Positions 1 to 13,000 of a stretch of DNA of 26,220 bases are shown here, piece after piece. The notes under the pieces were generated by a model. The model did no database searches. It had not been told where the DNA came from and saw only the letters and a program-made list of their open reading frames with translations. This DNA is from Reticulitermes lucifugus (taxonomy: Eukaryota; Arthropoda; Insecta; Blattodea; Rhinotermitidae): NCBI GenBank assembly GCA_026260175.1, contig JAKCWW010004907.1:1-26220 (forward strand), written 5' to 3'. The translations under genes and the position numbers were made by a program. Every line of letters begins with the position of its first letter. Positions within the stretch are counted from its first letter, which is position 1.

Positions 1-193
1 ATTTAGTTCATTTTTTATTTTTAACACAAAAGTTACTTTATTTGAATTTTATTATAAAAATAAGTGCACTACTTTCTACTAGCACCCCCGTGATAATAAC
101 AGCGCTCCCTTCCACCTCTCGAACCTATTAGCGCCCATCTCGGTAATCCCACCGTCCCCCAGGGGGCGGTACCGCCCACTTTGGGAACCACTG
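1..193 (-). mobile_element. hAT-like transposon terminus (partial, runs off the left edge)
   Basis: Read on the minus strand, the segment starts with CAGTGGTTCCCAAAGTGGG at 193, the type of terminal sequence shared by many hAT-superfamily elements, and continues with GC-rich, G-run-containing sequence toward position 60. The 8 bases after the terminus (194-201) would be one copy of the expected 8-bp target duplication, but the other end is outside the window, so this cannot be tested. No transposase reading frame is visible, so a non-autonomous (MITE-like) derivative is most likely. It lies in the intron just upstream of the coiled-coil exon at 280. Confidence 0.5.
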
Positions 194-279
194 TTTTATA
201 GCAACAAAGCAAGTTACACCTGCCTAGAGCAATAGGCTGTAAGAGGGTTAAACTATTGCAGTTTGTTACTGTTGTGCAG

Positions 280-570
280 GAGATGCTGCAGTATGAGGTG
301 CTGCAAGAGAAGTTGTCTGAACTGGAACGTAAACATGAAACCCGTGAGCAGAAGCTGCAGGTGATAGTGCGTGATCTGCTGCGGCGCAATGCCGAGCAGC
401 GTGCGCTTGGTGGGGAAGACAGAAATGCTACCAGTATGAGGGAGAAGCTGCTGAACAAGAACCGCCAACTGTGCTTTTATAGAGCCGAGATGGACCGCAT
501 TCTTGAGGCACTTCGGGAGTTCAGCAGGCACAAGACACTTGGCAGTAAGCTTCAACTTGCACCTGACTGA
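280..570 (+). CDS. 3'-terminal coding exon of a coiled-coil protein, probably CEP162/QN1-like
   Basis: An acceptor (pyrimidine/T-rich TTTGTTACTGTTGTGCAG ending at 279) opens a frame of 96 codons closed by TGA at 568-570. An alternative acceptor at 261 would add six residues in the same frame. The product is highly charged and heptad-like (VLQEKLSELERKHETREQKL), with a Leu-rich basic stretch (VIVRDLLRRN), as expected of a coiled coil. The C-terminal part (NRQLCFYRAEMDRILEALRE) resembles the C-terminus I recall for CEP162, a microtubule-binding centriole protein that promotes assembly of the ciliary transition zone. Earlier exons lie to the left, outside the window. That this is a real terminal coding exon is fairly sure; the CEP162 name is a family-level recollection and less sure. 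Another coiled-coil centrosomal protein is possible. Confidence 0.6.
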   Translation, partial: EMLQYEVLQEKLSELERKHETREQKLQVIVRDLLRRNAEQRALGGEDRNATSMREKLLNKNRQLCFYRAEMDRILEALREFSRHKTLGSKLQLAPD

Positions 571-722
571 AACTGTATCTGTATGTCATATGACTCAAAG
601 ACTGATGTTGCTCTTTCCCCTTTGTGTTTATCTTCTGTTTGCATGTCAATGTTGACCATCAGTTACCTAAACTAATTGGGGGTGGACATAAGCTTGGACC
701 GTTGAAAAGAAAAATAGTGAAT

Positions 723-728
723 AATAAA
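723..728 (+). terminator. Polyadenylation signal for the + strand coiled-coil gene
   Basis: A canonical AATAAA lies 153 bases after the TGA stop, giving a short 3'UTR of about 170-180 bases. It is the first such hexamer downstream of the stop. Confidence 0.5.
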
Positions 729-744
729 GGAACAATGGCCTTGT

Positions 745-3397
745 TTACCCAGGAATGTGTGGGCCTGCATGTAGTATAGATTATAATTTTTTTATATGAT
801 CAGACAATAGAGAAATGCAAACAGGAGACTCAAGGTTTTCATGGCAGTGAGGATTTACTGTCGTCTTCTGGTTTCTGACACCGTCTACTTTGGTAGAGAG
901 CTACCACCCTTCACTTCCAGATTATATGTTGTTATAATCCAGCAGACCACATTATGATCCATTCTGTATTGCCGTGAGGTATCTGGCAAAGCCTTTGTGA
1001 TGACATCAGCTAGTTACGGATTCTTACTGAATGGATAGTGGCGGCAGCAGGGTCTTTCACCAGGAGTACCCAGAGCATAAAACTGATTTCTCCCATCCAT
1101 GTAGGGCTGATATCTAAAATTCTTGATACTTTACCTTTCCCTGTTTTGTTTTGCAAGCCTGACAAGGATTAGGAATCCACTTAGGAGGTACCCATGGGAT
1201 GAGATTGAGTTTATATCCAATGACTGGATGTTGATGGTGGTGTTGGTGATGATGATGATGATGATTTATGAGCAACAGAAAGGATCCTGAAGATACAGAG
1301 GCATAGAAAAGATAATACAGAGACCTGTTGTTGTGTGGGGCTTGTCCCTAGTATCTTACAGAGTTGGTTCACAGAATCTGAGTGGGCACTGAACACCATT
1401 GCTAGGGCAACTGAGGAAGCATAGAGACTGTCATACTTTAAATGTTGAAAACATGAGCAGTGCATGTTGGTTAGTTGCATGAGGTAGGAAGACAGATTAA
1501 TATTGTTGTCATGAATAACAGTAGAAGTTATGCTGTGTACATACACATTGAGGGTGTTCACCAGCTCGGATCCTGGACACCCTCCATTTGAGACTGTATT
1601 ATGAGAAGCCATGTCCTGAGTACAAATATGTCTGTCTGTCATATACCAAGTCTCTGGATTTCACTTCCAGAGAAGTATAAAGTTTTCAAACTCCTTTTAA
1701 ATTTATATTTTGTAATATTGTGCTATAGCAGTGTAGGGCAAATGTGGGTATGTGACCGTGTTGTGAGCCTTCCTTTTTGCTGAATGTCACCATATTTTGC
1801 TAATAATGACCACATGACATTATTCACATGTAATTTATTGCATTTTCTTCCAGATACTGCACTGAATTACTAAAAAGTTCTCATAATAAAACAGGGTCCA
1901 TTTTATTATGTAGGCCATGACTCAGTGGGGTGAGTGTTATAGAAAAACAGTTCTATCCAAGAGTGTGTGGAATGATATGCAGAATCCATCTAATTGATTC
2001 CGGTTGACCTGGTACCATGAAAATATCCTTATTATATTATATAAAGTAGCAGAATTGTTATTACAACTGTTGAGGATAAAGTTAAATAACTTTATATGAC
2101 TGCAAATAAGAAAGGTACTAAAAACCAGAATTCCATTAGTGAACCCTGCAGACCACTTTTGGATACAGTAGGTAGCTACATACTACAGTCTACACTAACA
2201 AACACACAGCATCAGTCTAGATGAAATGTGTGGTCCAGCTTGAGCCCAAATTCCACCACATTTGTGTGTTGTTTTATGGCTTGGAGTGTCATTTTGGCCA
2301 GCAGATTAATACTGCATTAGTATCATAGAATAAAATTGGTCCATGCACAATTTTAAGAGCCTTTTTTTAAGTATTTAAAATGCAAATTGGAATGGACTGG
2401 GAGCGTACCTGCAAATGTTGGCACGCACTCTACACACAGGTGTACACAAACATCAACAAAAGCAATAACATGCAGGATTGACATTCTGGGAATGACATGG
2501 GGTGGTAGAGAAAGAAAAACCATGCAGGAAGCAAGTTAATAAACACAGAAAGCTGAGAATTAAATTACGGTACACATCTTCTCCCACCAAGGCAACAAAA
2601 ATGCAAGGTAACAAGGAATGAAACATTGGCAACTCCTTGCTAAGGTAGTTTTTTATTCTTTAGTTATTTTGTTAATTTTATTTCAACCCGCATTATTATC
2701 TCAAGTCTTGTGTGTTTAAATTATTTGAGCTTGGTTCTGTTTAGAAATTATTAAAGTTTATCCTAGACAAAAACTATAAACATTGGTTTTCTGTTACATT
2801 CAAATGTTATCAGTTTTCATTCACTCCAGTACTGCATTCACAGTCCTGACAGGTGCCAGGTATGTCTCCGCTTGAGCTAGGCCTCAACTGGGCTGCATCT
2901 TCTATGGAAACTAAACTAAAACCTCCAATGCACCACTTAAAAAAATACATAGATTTTAAAAATTTGGCAGTAAGGGGTCAGGGAGTCATGCTTGTGGGGT
3001 ATGGACCTGAACAACTCAGTTTGTCCAATGCTTGTCCATTATAGGTTGTGCGGAGGACATCCTGGCCCAAATCAGGCCATGCAACAAAAGGTTTACACAC
3101 AACTGCACAGATTATGATCTTCTAGTTTAATTAACTTCTTTCATCTGAAGGAAGCTCTTTGGTATGGTTTTAAAATGTTTGTTTAAAATCTATACAGCAT
3201 CAGTATTAATTTAATATTTTTCTCTTTTTTTAAACAGTAATAACAATTATATATGCTTTAATTTAAATCCTTTCACATTGTAATGCTAAAAAATGTGGAA
3301 CATATCCTTCAAGAAATACAAATTTCTTCAAGAGAAGCTATCCCCTCACTGCTGACACCAGCATGGAAGGGGCAATGTTATACACATAATAGTTACC
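745..3397. other. Intergenic region between two convergent genes
   Basis: This AT-rich sequence separates the 3' ends of the + strand coiled-coil gene and the - strand PDZ-PH gene. I see no supported exon, tRNA or recognisable transposon in it. Open frames of 60-143 codons occur at 1211-1642, 1601-1783 and 2853-3044, but their products are compositionally odd and resemble no family I know. A small GAT microsatellite lies at 1248-1265. Confidence 0.5.
1248..1265. repeat. (GAT)n microsatellite
   Basis: Six perfect GAT units, preceded by degenerate TGG/TGT/GAT triplets from about 1230. Confidence 0.8.
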
Positions 3398-3437
3398 TTT
3401 ATTTTCTATAACTGGTGCTTAGTTTTTCCTGTTTATT
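3398..3437 (-). terminator. Candidate polyadenylation signals of the PDZ-PH-PH gene
   Basis: On the minus strand, AATAAA occurs at 3437-3432 and again at 3403-3398. These are the first canonical hexamers downstream of the TGA at 3980, giving a 3'UTR of roughly 550-600 bases with no other recognised content. Which one is used cannot be told from sequence. Confidence 0.35.
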
Positions 3438-3979
3438 GGAATACAATCATCTTGACTGAAACATCCAATGTAAATGGTGATCAGCTGCCTCACCAGGTGT
3501 TTGGTACGCCATTTTAACAAGGCAGCCTGACCTACTGTCATGTTGTTTTGTGCGTCTGCAATTGTCACAGTTCTGTCTTTCTGTATGAAAAACTCCAAAA
3601 TGGTTGTTTATCATGCACATTAAAGTAAGTCTTCCATGCTGAACTTGTGTCTACTTTTGACATGGCAGCCAGACTACATGTATTACGGTATCTGCCATCA
3701 ACACATACATTACCCAGCCATTAATGGGCCAGCTCATCAATATCGCAGCGGAAGGCTGAAGTAACTGTCTTTTTCGATTTCATACATTCGCATAATTGTT
3801 GTGAGCTAGGTTTATACACATTTCAGTTGACCATAGCCCAAACAGTTCAGAGGCAGTTAAAACTGGTTAGCAGTCGTGCTCAGTTGAATCTATGATCATG
3901 TGGCAGCTAAGGCGTAGCCCAAGATGGTTGAGTGGCAATGACTGGGTTCCTTGTTAGTCCAACATCCGAGGCACTTGCG

Positions 3980-4031
3980 TCAGCCCACTTTGATCCATCG
4001 ATCAATGGAGTACTCCAGTGCTGCCAACCAC
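3980..4031 (-). CDS. Terminal coding exon: end of PH2 helix and stop
   Basis: The acceptor TTGTTCACAG ends at 4032. The first base completes an Arg codon with AG from the previous exon, giving [19 protein letters not shown] and then TGA at 3982-3980. This supplies the conserved Trp and the amphipathic helix that close a PH domain, so the exon, though only 52 bases, is convincing. AAA|GTGGGC at 3989/3988 could act as a weak donor and extend the protein, but the sequence is a poor splice site. Confidence 0.8.
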
Positions 4032-7000
4032 CTGTGAACAAGAGTAAACACATTTGCAGAGAGGAACTATAATGATAGAGGGAACTATATATAGCATTCG
4101 TATGTATCAATGTATTAATAATTAATCATGATTTTTCTAATCTATAAATTTTTAATTAATCTTTTAATGTTTTTACAGGACAAATTCTTGTACATATAAT
4201 AAACATTCTTAGTTGTGTATGATGGTCTTATACTCTATTATTATTTATTACCACAACGGTATGAACAAAGTTAAGATTAGAACTGTAATGAAAGTTTGTC
4301 TTTTTAATCTAACTTTTAATAATGATAAATATACAAACATCAATTCTTTACGTTAATGTAATCTAAAATACTGATATCTTACTGCACTATCCTATATTTA
4401 TATACTCTACATATTTGACAATGATGTATACCTATGTTTACATATGTCTCTTATCCTTTGTGCTTGTTTCTCCCTGAGGATGGCTTATTTAAGTCAAAAC
4501 ATGTAGGGGAGTGTATACCATGAGATAATACTACATATGTTTGTTACCTGTAAGTGCAGTTAGTTGGAATTGTGTGAGTAACATGCATAATGCATGGAAC
4601 ATGACTAATGTCAAGACTGTTCTACCGTTTTGAACAGAATCTTGGTGTAGTCATCTTAATGTTTGGTACCCTACTCTTCTTCTTCCTTGTGGTCTATTTG
4701 TTAAAACTGGTTTGTGAGTACCTTCTATTTCCATTCATAAAATATGATTCAACCTTGAGATTTATACTTGATTTCTACCATTCAAAATAAAAATTCCCAA
4801 TTCTTCCCTTATTACTGTGTCTGTGTTCCTAATTTCATCCATTCTTGTATATCCTACTATCAACTACCTCCCTCCATGCAGGTCTCTTGAGAAGCTAACA
4901 GTTCCTGAGCTAATCAAGAAACAGACATCTTTTATGGAACCTGAAGGTTCATTGCCAGGTTCACAAGAGCTTGTCACTGGTCCTTAATCTGAGCCAGTAA
5001 GTCTGGTCCACACCCTCCCGTCTTAAGATCTGTTTTAATCTTCCAAGCAGTCTGTTTCCTTCAGGTTTTTCTACTGACACTCTGTATGCATTTGTCTTCT
5101 CTCTCATGCATGCCACATGTCCCGCCCATCTCATCATTGATTTTATCACCCTAATAAAAATTGGTGGGGGGGGAACCATGAAGCTCCTAATTATGCAGTT
5201 TTCTCTATCTTCCTGTCACTTCTTCCCTTTTAGATCCACATATTCACCTCAGTACCCTATTTATAAAACACCCTCAGTCTATGTTCTTCCCCTAATGTGA
5301 GACCAAGTTTTACATCCACACAAAATCACAGGAAAATTACAGTTCTGTATATTTTAATTTTTATGTTCATGAAGTAAAAGGGAGTGGAGTGTGATTAGCT
5401 TTGAAATGTGAGATTCATTCTTTGTGAAAGACTGGACTTGGCATGTTATCTTGGGTGGAGAAAACAGAACGAGTTACATATTTGCAATTGAGAAACCAGT
5501 CAGTAAGTAGTCTGTTGTGCCAATGTCATGCTGAACGTTGTGATCATTCAACAGCAGTGTGTAGTACAAAGTGCTAGTACTAAACGAATGTGCTAACTAC
5601 ACGGCGCTAGTGCTTTGTATTCGGGAGATTCATGGTTCAGTTTTTGGTTTGGAGGCTGGTCACCTTGATTGAGGTGATAAGAGGATTCTGTGATCTTCCT
5701 CAGTCTGTCCAAGCAAAATCTGGGACAGTATCTTAAATTGGGTCATGGCCACACCATTGCACATCCGTGCCAGTTCACAACTCACGAATCGTTCTATTTT
5801 TTTATGTTGTATCATTTAGGAACTGGAAGTGTCATTAATTCATTGTAGACAGAAATTCATCTATAAACCATATTACTTTGAATTTAAGATGCCATCTAAT
5901 TTAGGATGCACCCCACTTTTAAAAAATATTTTTGCAAGCAAATACATTTCACTATCCATAAAATTTACTAATCTTTTAGTGAGCCCACTTGTTCTTTTAG
6001 GAGAATGATGTTTTCGAGGCTTTTGAAGAGTGATGTACCCTAATTTTCAGTTCAGAAAAACGTGCAAAAAAAAGTGCATCTTAAATTCGAAGTAATATGG
6101 TAATATTCAAAAACTTGTTTCCCATCACACAGTAAACACACATTACAAAGATCAAGCCGTTGGTGCTGTTTAGGGAAATAATCCCTGAAGATTTCAGCCA
6201 TGTCAACTTGTGTGACCCTGAAGATGGAGGCACCATGCTCCTCTGAAATGTCGGTAACTATTTAACAATCATATGGCATAACATCCCAGAAGACTTAATC
6301 TTCAGCAGCAGCAGTGTCAGAACCTCAAATCCCAAAATAAGTCGTGTTTATTCCAAGCATCACATAAAAAAACAAACTATATGGGCAAAATGCAGTCTTA
6401 AAGCAAGTAGTCACAAGTGTGCTTTAGAATGTTAAATTAACCATAAATAAATAAATAAATAAATAAATAAGCCATCATCTCATTTAGTGCTGAATTATCT
6501 CTCCGGTTGATGCAGCATGATTAAATAATCTATGAAAATTATTTTAGGACAGAGTTCTCAAATGACAGGAGCGTCAGATCATCTTACCTCTTCTTGTCCA
6601 TTTCTGTATCTGTATGGAAGTAGTAGTGTCTTTGGCGAGGTTCAGGGGGCAGGATCTCAAATGCAAACCGCTTTCCTCCGGCAGTAGAGTTTTGCACTCG
6701 GTAGCCGTGCAGGCATGCCATACCTGGCAATATGAAGTATAAATCTTGAATAGAAAAGTATATAGGCAACCGTTTTGTCATATAATCTAGTAAATTCACT
6801 GTAACTTCTGACAGTTAATTTAAGTTCCCTTTGTACTCTATGTTTTCAACACTAAGCAATGCAGAAGACATTTAATTTTACTATCATATTACATGTAACA
6901 GGTTCAGCTAGGATATCTCAGTTAATATGGTGACTAGGCTACAAGCTGGAAGGTGAGGACTGAGGATTTGACTCCCTGCAGCAAGGGCAGAGTTTTCTTC

Positions 7001-10000
7001 CCCGCTTTTCTGTAGTGTCCAGACCAGTTCTGTGGCCCACCAAGCCTCACATCCAGTGGGTAAAGCAGCCTTATATGAAGGTGACCACTCACCTGCATCT
7101 ATTGCTGAGGTTAAGAATGCCTAGAGCTATACCTTCACTCCCCCATATGTCTCCATAATATGGCACTTAATTAATCACAGGGACAATTTAACATGTACTT
7201 TCACTATCTAAACAGTTGTCAGTATAACTGCAGCTCTTGGACACTCTTCACATAAGGAGTTACAACTCCTAAAATAATCCACACACGTCAATGATTTAAA
7301 CACTGGAGTATTGAGGAAATTACCAATGGATAGTTAGTAGTATTTACATTTACATTATTCACACAAATGCTCGATAATTCTGATACTGAAATACAACCTG
7401 TCTCTTAGCAAATCAGACAAGTAAAGAGTGAGTTCTCTGCTACTCAGATATTAGGACTAAATAGCATAAAGCCTAGTGAAATTCCAGTGGGGAAATCTGA
7501 AAAGTTTCTAGGTATGATTATCACATTCATTCACTCTATACATTATGGCCCTTGACGAGCGCTGTGGAATCACAGTTTCACTGAATGTGTGTGCCATGAA
7601 CTTTAAAATACAGCTTGATGGTACATACAGTGCTACTACCAACAGACAACTACTTAAAAGCAAGGTGGAGGCTTCAATACCGACCCAAGCGTATGTTGTC
7701 TATGACCAAGCACCATGCCACAGCGGAGTTGTATAGAGGGGGTGAAGGTAAGCTCCATGCATTGTAAAACTTGGTGCTGTGCGAAGGTAAGTGGTCAACT
7801 TTGTGCTCCAAATGACAACCCCAGGTGCAGTGGAAAGCACAACCTGTATATGTTGTACAAAATATAAGACTGAGTGGGCCCCAGTCAGTGTTATTGTGGT
7901 TTTTAACCAGCAGACACAAGCAGCGACACTCTGGGAGAGAGAAGGTGTGGAAACTCACACCCTTGCTCCCATCACGGGATCGTAGAGTGCTGACCGTGGC
8001 TCAGAAACCACAGGCCGTCCCTGGCAAGTCATGAGTCTCACCCCCTTGATCTGGCCCTTAACCATGTCAGAAAGTCACGCGTGTCAGTGACCCCTGAAAC
8101 AAAAATGGGTGTTTTAATTCGCTCGCCTGCGGGAACGACGTTGTTGACCCAAGTGGTGCCAGCTGGCATGCCGGCCAGAGGCCCGGACATGTCTTCAGCA
8201 GACATGCGCCTGTCGGCTGCCTCATAGGAGGCAACAGGTTCGGAAATGTCCGAACCATTGGCTGTGGGCTTGGGCGGCCCACTTGACTAATGATGGGCGT
8301 GCCCGGCTACCACCGCGGCATACGCCGGCCACCCTATGTAGGACAGAGTTGCCGGCTGCTCCCAGCAGCCGGTTCGCCCGTGGTGCCGAGCTCCGCGTAC
8401 CCGTCCACACATAGCGGACCGGGCGCTGGGCGTCTGGTGACGGGCACCGTCGAACCCTCTGAGCTGGAAAGCTCATAGCCCAAACGTCCCGCAAGCTGTC
8501 GCAGCAGCTTGCGGGACGGTTGGGCCTCACTCCCTGCTCCGAATCCGGTTGAATGACCTTCGGTGATCACTATGTTGTAAGTCTTATCTTTGCAGGGCGC
8601 AAGGGCCTTTGTCCTCCTCCTCCTCGCCGCCATGGCTTTCTTCAGCTCCCGTAGGAGGGCTGGGGAAAGCTCAAAGTTAGAAAGAGCTTTGATAAAAGCT
8701 AATTCCTCCTGCTTTAGCATTTCGCCTAATGCAGGAGGTCATCCTTCCTCTGTCACTGCTCCCTCAAATCCGCTGGAGGACTAGAGGAAACCAGACAGTA
8801 CATAGGAGCTCTCCTCTCTCACGCTGTGCTTACAAGCGATATAAAATTTACTCCGAAAACAAACTTTACTCCAAAAGAGGAAGAACACAATCTGCTCCAA
8901 GCGCAAAAGCCTGTCACCTTCAAGTACCGCCAACCTCCGGTTATGTCGAATCCTCTGTTCTCGACAAAGCAACCCAAACCTGCCGCGAAAGCTGAACCAA
9001 CCAACCAAAGAGGGCGGAGATTTGCGCGAAGCGCAAGTCGACGTCCCTCAGTGATTAACCATTCCTGCTTTTGAGCGCATCGCTGGACTCAATAAGATAC
9101 CTTATACTATAACTGGGGAGGCGGGAGTGCGGACCGTGCCCCGTCTTTGCATTATACCCTAATATTCACCTTATAACTGAGGAAAAAACACGGAAACCCT
9201 GTCAGGGTAGCCGAAGAGTACCTAGCTGATCAGTGCTGGGCGCGATTCGGTGTCGATTTGACCACCGTTTCATGGGCGGCCTCGACTGGTCTGACGTCAG
9301 TCGCCTTACCATGCGCGTCAAGCCACGTGTGTCTACCCTCGGTCAGAGTAGCCGAGTTGTCGAACTAAGGTGTTTCCCACACCAACTAACTTTGAGTTGT
9401 AACTCTCGGTTAAAGCTCTGATGTGTTCAGCGAAGAACGGAACTCCATAATCCTCGTGAACTTGCCTGTTACTAATGTAGCAAGGTGCACCAGTAGGAAT
9501 GCAAAGACAATTAGATTGAAGCACCTACAGCTTCATATAATGGGGGCGGGTGGCGTACCTCCAGATGGGGTTCTCGTAGTCCATTATTGGACGGATCAGC
9601 AGCTTGTACAGCAGAACTTCGTTCTGATATGTAGGCCGCTCTTCGTATTTAGGAGAGGGCCCAGCACTCCCAGTCTTGTCAGCGTTGTTTCTGACCTGAT
9701 CGATATGAGGTGACCAGGTCAGTCGAGTATCAAGGGTTATCGTTAGATATCGGGCTGTATCGAACCAATGGATTGGTTCCCAGAAGAGCTGTACTGGCCG
9801 GGGCTTGGCGATACGCCTACAGACCTTAGCGAAGAGCATCGCAGTTATGTTCGAAACGTTGATGGCGACCCTCTATTTTCTCAGCTACATCTTTAGGTCA
9901 CTCAGATGATTCCAAGTAGCTGACATACAGCGCTGGCTTACGGGATGTGGCTATGATAGCCCGGTCGTCCGCGTAGAGGGCCAACTCGACGTGGTGGGAT

Positions 10001-13000
10001 GCACAGGCATGTAATTGACATACAGACTTAACAGCACAGGGAAACTAGTTTACCCTGTGCCACGCCAGCTTGCATGCCACGACGGTAGATGTGGCTGTTT
10101 GGAAGGACACCTCGAACATCCCGTCATGTAGGTAATAAGAGATAGTTCTTACAAGGTACGAGGGGAAATTAGGGACCGTTAATTTGCAGGGGAGACCAAA
10201 CACCCATACGGCATCGAAGGCCTTAGCCAAAACTAGGGGAACTTCGCCTGTTATCCTCTTCTCGCCAAAGTTCCACCCTGTCAACGAGGCGGGTTAGCTG
10301 AAGAAACGTGCTGTGTTTGGGTCTGCTCATCGCGCAAGAGCCCGCGACCGCTTACTTCACTTAAGATCCTACTGAGTAGGATCTTGTGAAACAATTTACC
10401 AAATCGTGTCCAGCAGAGTTACGGGACGTTACGACGAGGACAGTGCCAGGTCCTTTCCGGGTTTCAGGATGGAGATCACGCTTGCGTGTTCCAAACGTTT
10501 GGGAAGAACTGCGTGCGATGAAGCGTGTTGAATATCTTGAAGAGGATGGTTACAACCCTCTACGGAAGTTGCTTCAGAGCCTTGTACGGTCTACCGTTTG
10601 GGCCTGGAGCCTTGCCGACCTTGAGACCCCGGATGGTATCCTGAACTCCAGCGGGGTTTGTTAACTTAGGCTCTCTTGCAGGAGAAAAAGAATATGCTTA
10701 CAACGCCTCATTAACCATATCAAAAACTGTCGCATCCAACGGGTCGTTTACCGGCGGGATCTGAGCCTCCAGACTGTCCGCCAGGGCTTCAGCTTTCTCT
10801 GAATCCGCTAGAGCAATTCCCACCGTGTACCCGGGGAGATGAGGAAGTTGGAACTCTTAATCACCCGTGTGGTCACCTTCTACAGCGACTGGTCCTCGGG
10901 ATCATGGGTTTCCAGCGAGCCGCTCCACAGGTCATTCCTCCACTCGTTTAACTGGCGGGTCTCCGATCTCTGTAGGCGGTTCTCAGATTTCAGAGCAGGG
11001 TCTTTGGTGATTTTCCACCGCTTCCTGAACCGGTTCTTTAGACTATTTCATCCTGAATACATAACAGTATTAGGGGCCGCGGGTCACCACGCAGGCGACT
11101 CTTGGGTGTCGACACTGCTAGCGCCTCGAGGATAACACGGGACAGTTTCTCTACATACGAGTCGAATCCAACCTCGTTCGGTAGTTCCGGATTGGATGGA
11201 AGTCTGTCTTCCATGCAGACCTGGAATTTAGTCCGCTCGGTGCGCCTGAGATCGGGGCGGTCTGGTAGGCTGGAAAAGGATGAATGACATCTTGTGTCGA
11301 TCAGTATGGGCAGTTGATCTGAGCCGAGTGGGGCGCACGCCATCAGATTAAATGGGGCAACTAGGTCATATGTCAACATATTGTCCAAGTCATAGAATGG
11401 AGGAGAAGAGTTGTATGGGATAGTGGTGGGTGTCTCTTCCAGTAGATGAGACAGAAACTTTCAGTGGCGTAGTCACAGCAGCCCCAATGTCTTGATCAGC
11501 CTAGAGTTTCAGACCACGTGCTTCGCATTCAGGTCTCCCGTCTTTCGTACGGGGAGCCCGCCGCAATGACAGACCAACAGGTCCGCTCTGATGAGAGGCC
11601 GAATGGGCGACAGGTAGACCGCCAAGATTTTCAACGGTCCGATGGCCGTTATATGAGTAGCAGTTGCGTGCAGGTGCCTCAATCCGAGGACGGGTACAGC
11701 GTAGTGATCTATACCTGGGCGGACCAATATTGCTGTTCCGTCTCCCTCTGTAATCCGGTCTGTACGTTGCAAACATAGTTTGCAGTCAGAAATATTTCTC
11801 GCCTGAGATGCGTCTCAGTCAAGAGACATATGTCGACTCCGTGCTGACTGAGGTAATTATCCAATTCCAACTTCCTGCAGCGAACTACATCAACGTTCCA
11901 GCAGGACAGCCGCAGAGCTTTCTCCCCGTTGGGCGCCAAGGCCGTGCTGTTATACTAGGATAAAAAAACGACAGATTTCAGGACAGCTTGCGATCGAGCC
12001 GCCTCAGTAGGTAGGGTGCGGATGGCATCGAGGATCCGAAGATTCAGCTCCACTCATGCGTTCAGGGGAAGGTTGTCAAGGAGATCGGAGATCTCAACAG
12101 GTGACTGGTTTGGTTGCGGTGGGGACACAAGTTTAGAGGATTTTGGTTCCTTGGCTGAAGAGTTTCCAGTCTTCGCCATTTTCATCGTGTGAGTCACATG
12201 GGCCTGTTTAGGGTCTTCTGTAACGTTGGACGCCGATAAGGACGTTCTTGCCCTTCTTGGATTTGGCCACTTGTTTCTGTTTATGGATTTCCGTGATCGG
12301 TCTGGGAGTAAGTTGTGGAGATGTGGGAAGCCTTAAAAACACGATCCTTTCGGACAACGTGGTTCCATCCGGGACCTAGACTCTTTTGCTCTACAGAAGG
12401 CTCTGCCCGAACCTCTTTTAGCGCGGCAGGTCGGCCGGTTGCGCCGCGCATACGGCTGCGCTCTATTGGCGTTTGCTTAGTAAGCGCCGCTTTCGCTTCC
12501 TTCCACCTACTACAGCCCCGATAGTTTGCTGTGTGGTTTCCCCCGCAGCTGTAGCATTTAAGTTGCAGTGGTGGATCACTCCCCACAGAGATCAGCCTCA
12601 CGACAGGCAACACACCGGGGCTGCGTGTGGCCTTTGTTGCCATCTATGTCTCCACTGCGGGTCACACGCAGCAGAGTTCGGTCAAAGATCGCACTTTCTA
12701 GGCTTCCGGGCTCCGTGCCACCGACACAATAACGTGCGGAGTCAGGGGACGGCGTTTTGATGCGTCCTTGTCGCGGCACCCAGAGCGGAGCTGCATGACA
12801 GCCGGGACACGGATGCCCAGGGCTTACAGCTCCTCCCGGACGACGCTCTCAGGCATTTGTCTGCGCAGGTTTTTAACCAGCAGACGCACACAGCGATCCT
12901 CCGGGAAAGAGACGATGTGGAAACTCACACTCCTACAAGTGTACAAGTGATCGCAGGGCGCTGACCATGGCTCTGAAGCCATCGGCCGTTCCTGGCATGA

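Noticed and set aside
1211..1642. 143-codon minus-strand open frame
   Set aside because: Its end is translated microsatellite (Ser/Pro runs) and no domain or splice context supports it.
4608..4790. 60-codon + strand frame with a hydrophobic, membrane-like segment
   Set aside because: AT-rich intron composition, no family resemblance, and T-rich DNA readily gives Phe/Leu/Val runs by chance.
8826..9074. 82-codon + strand frame rich in Lys, Pro and Arg
   Set aside because: It is antisense to the junction between two LINE copies and looks like no known protein.
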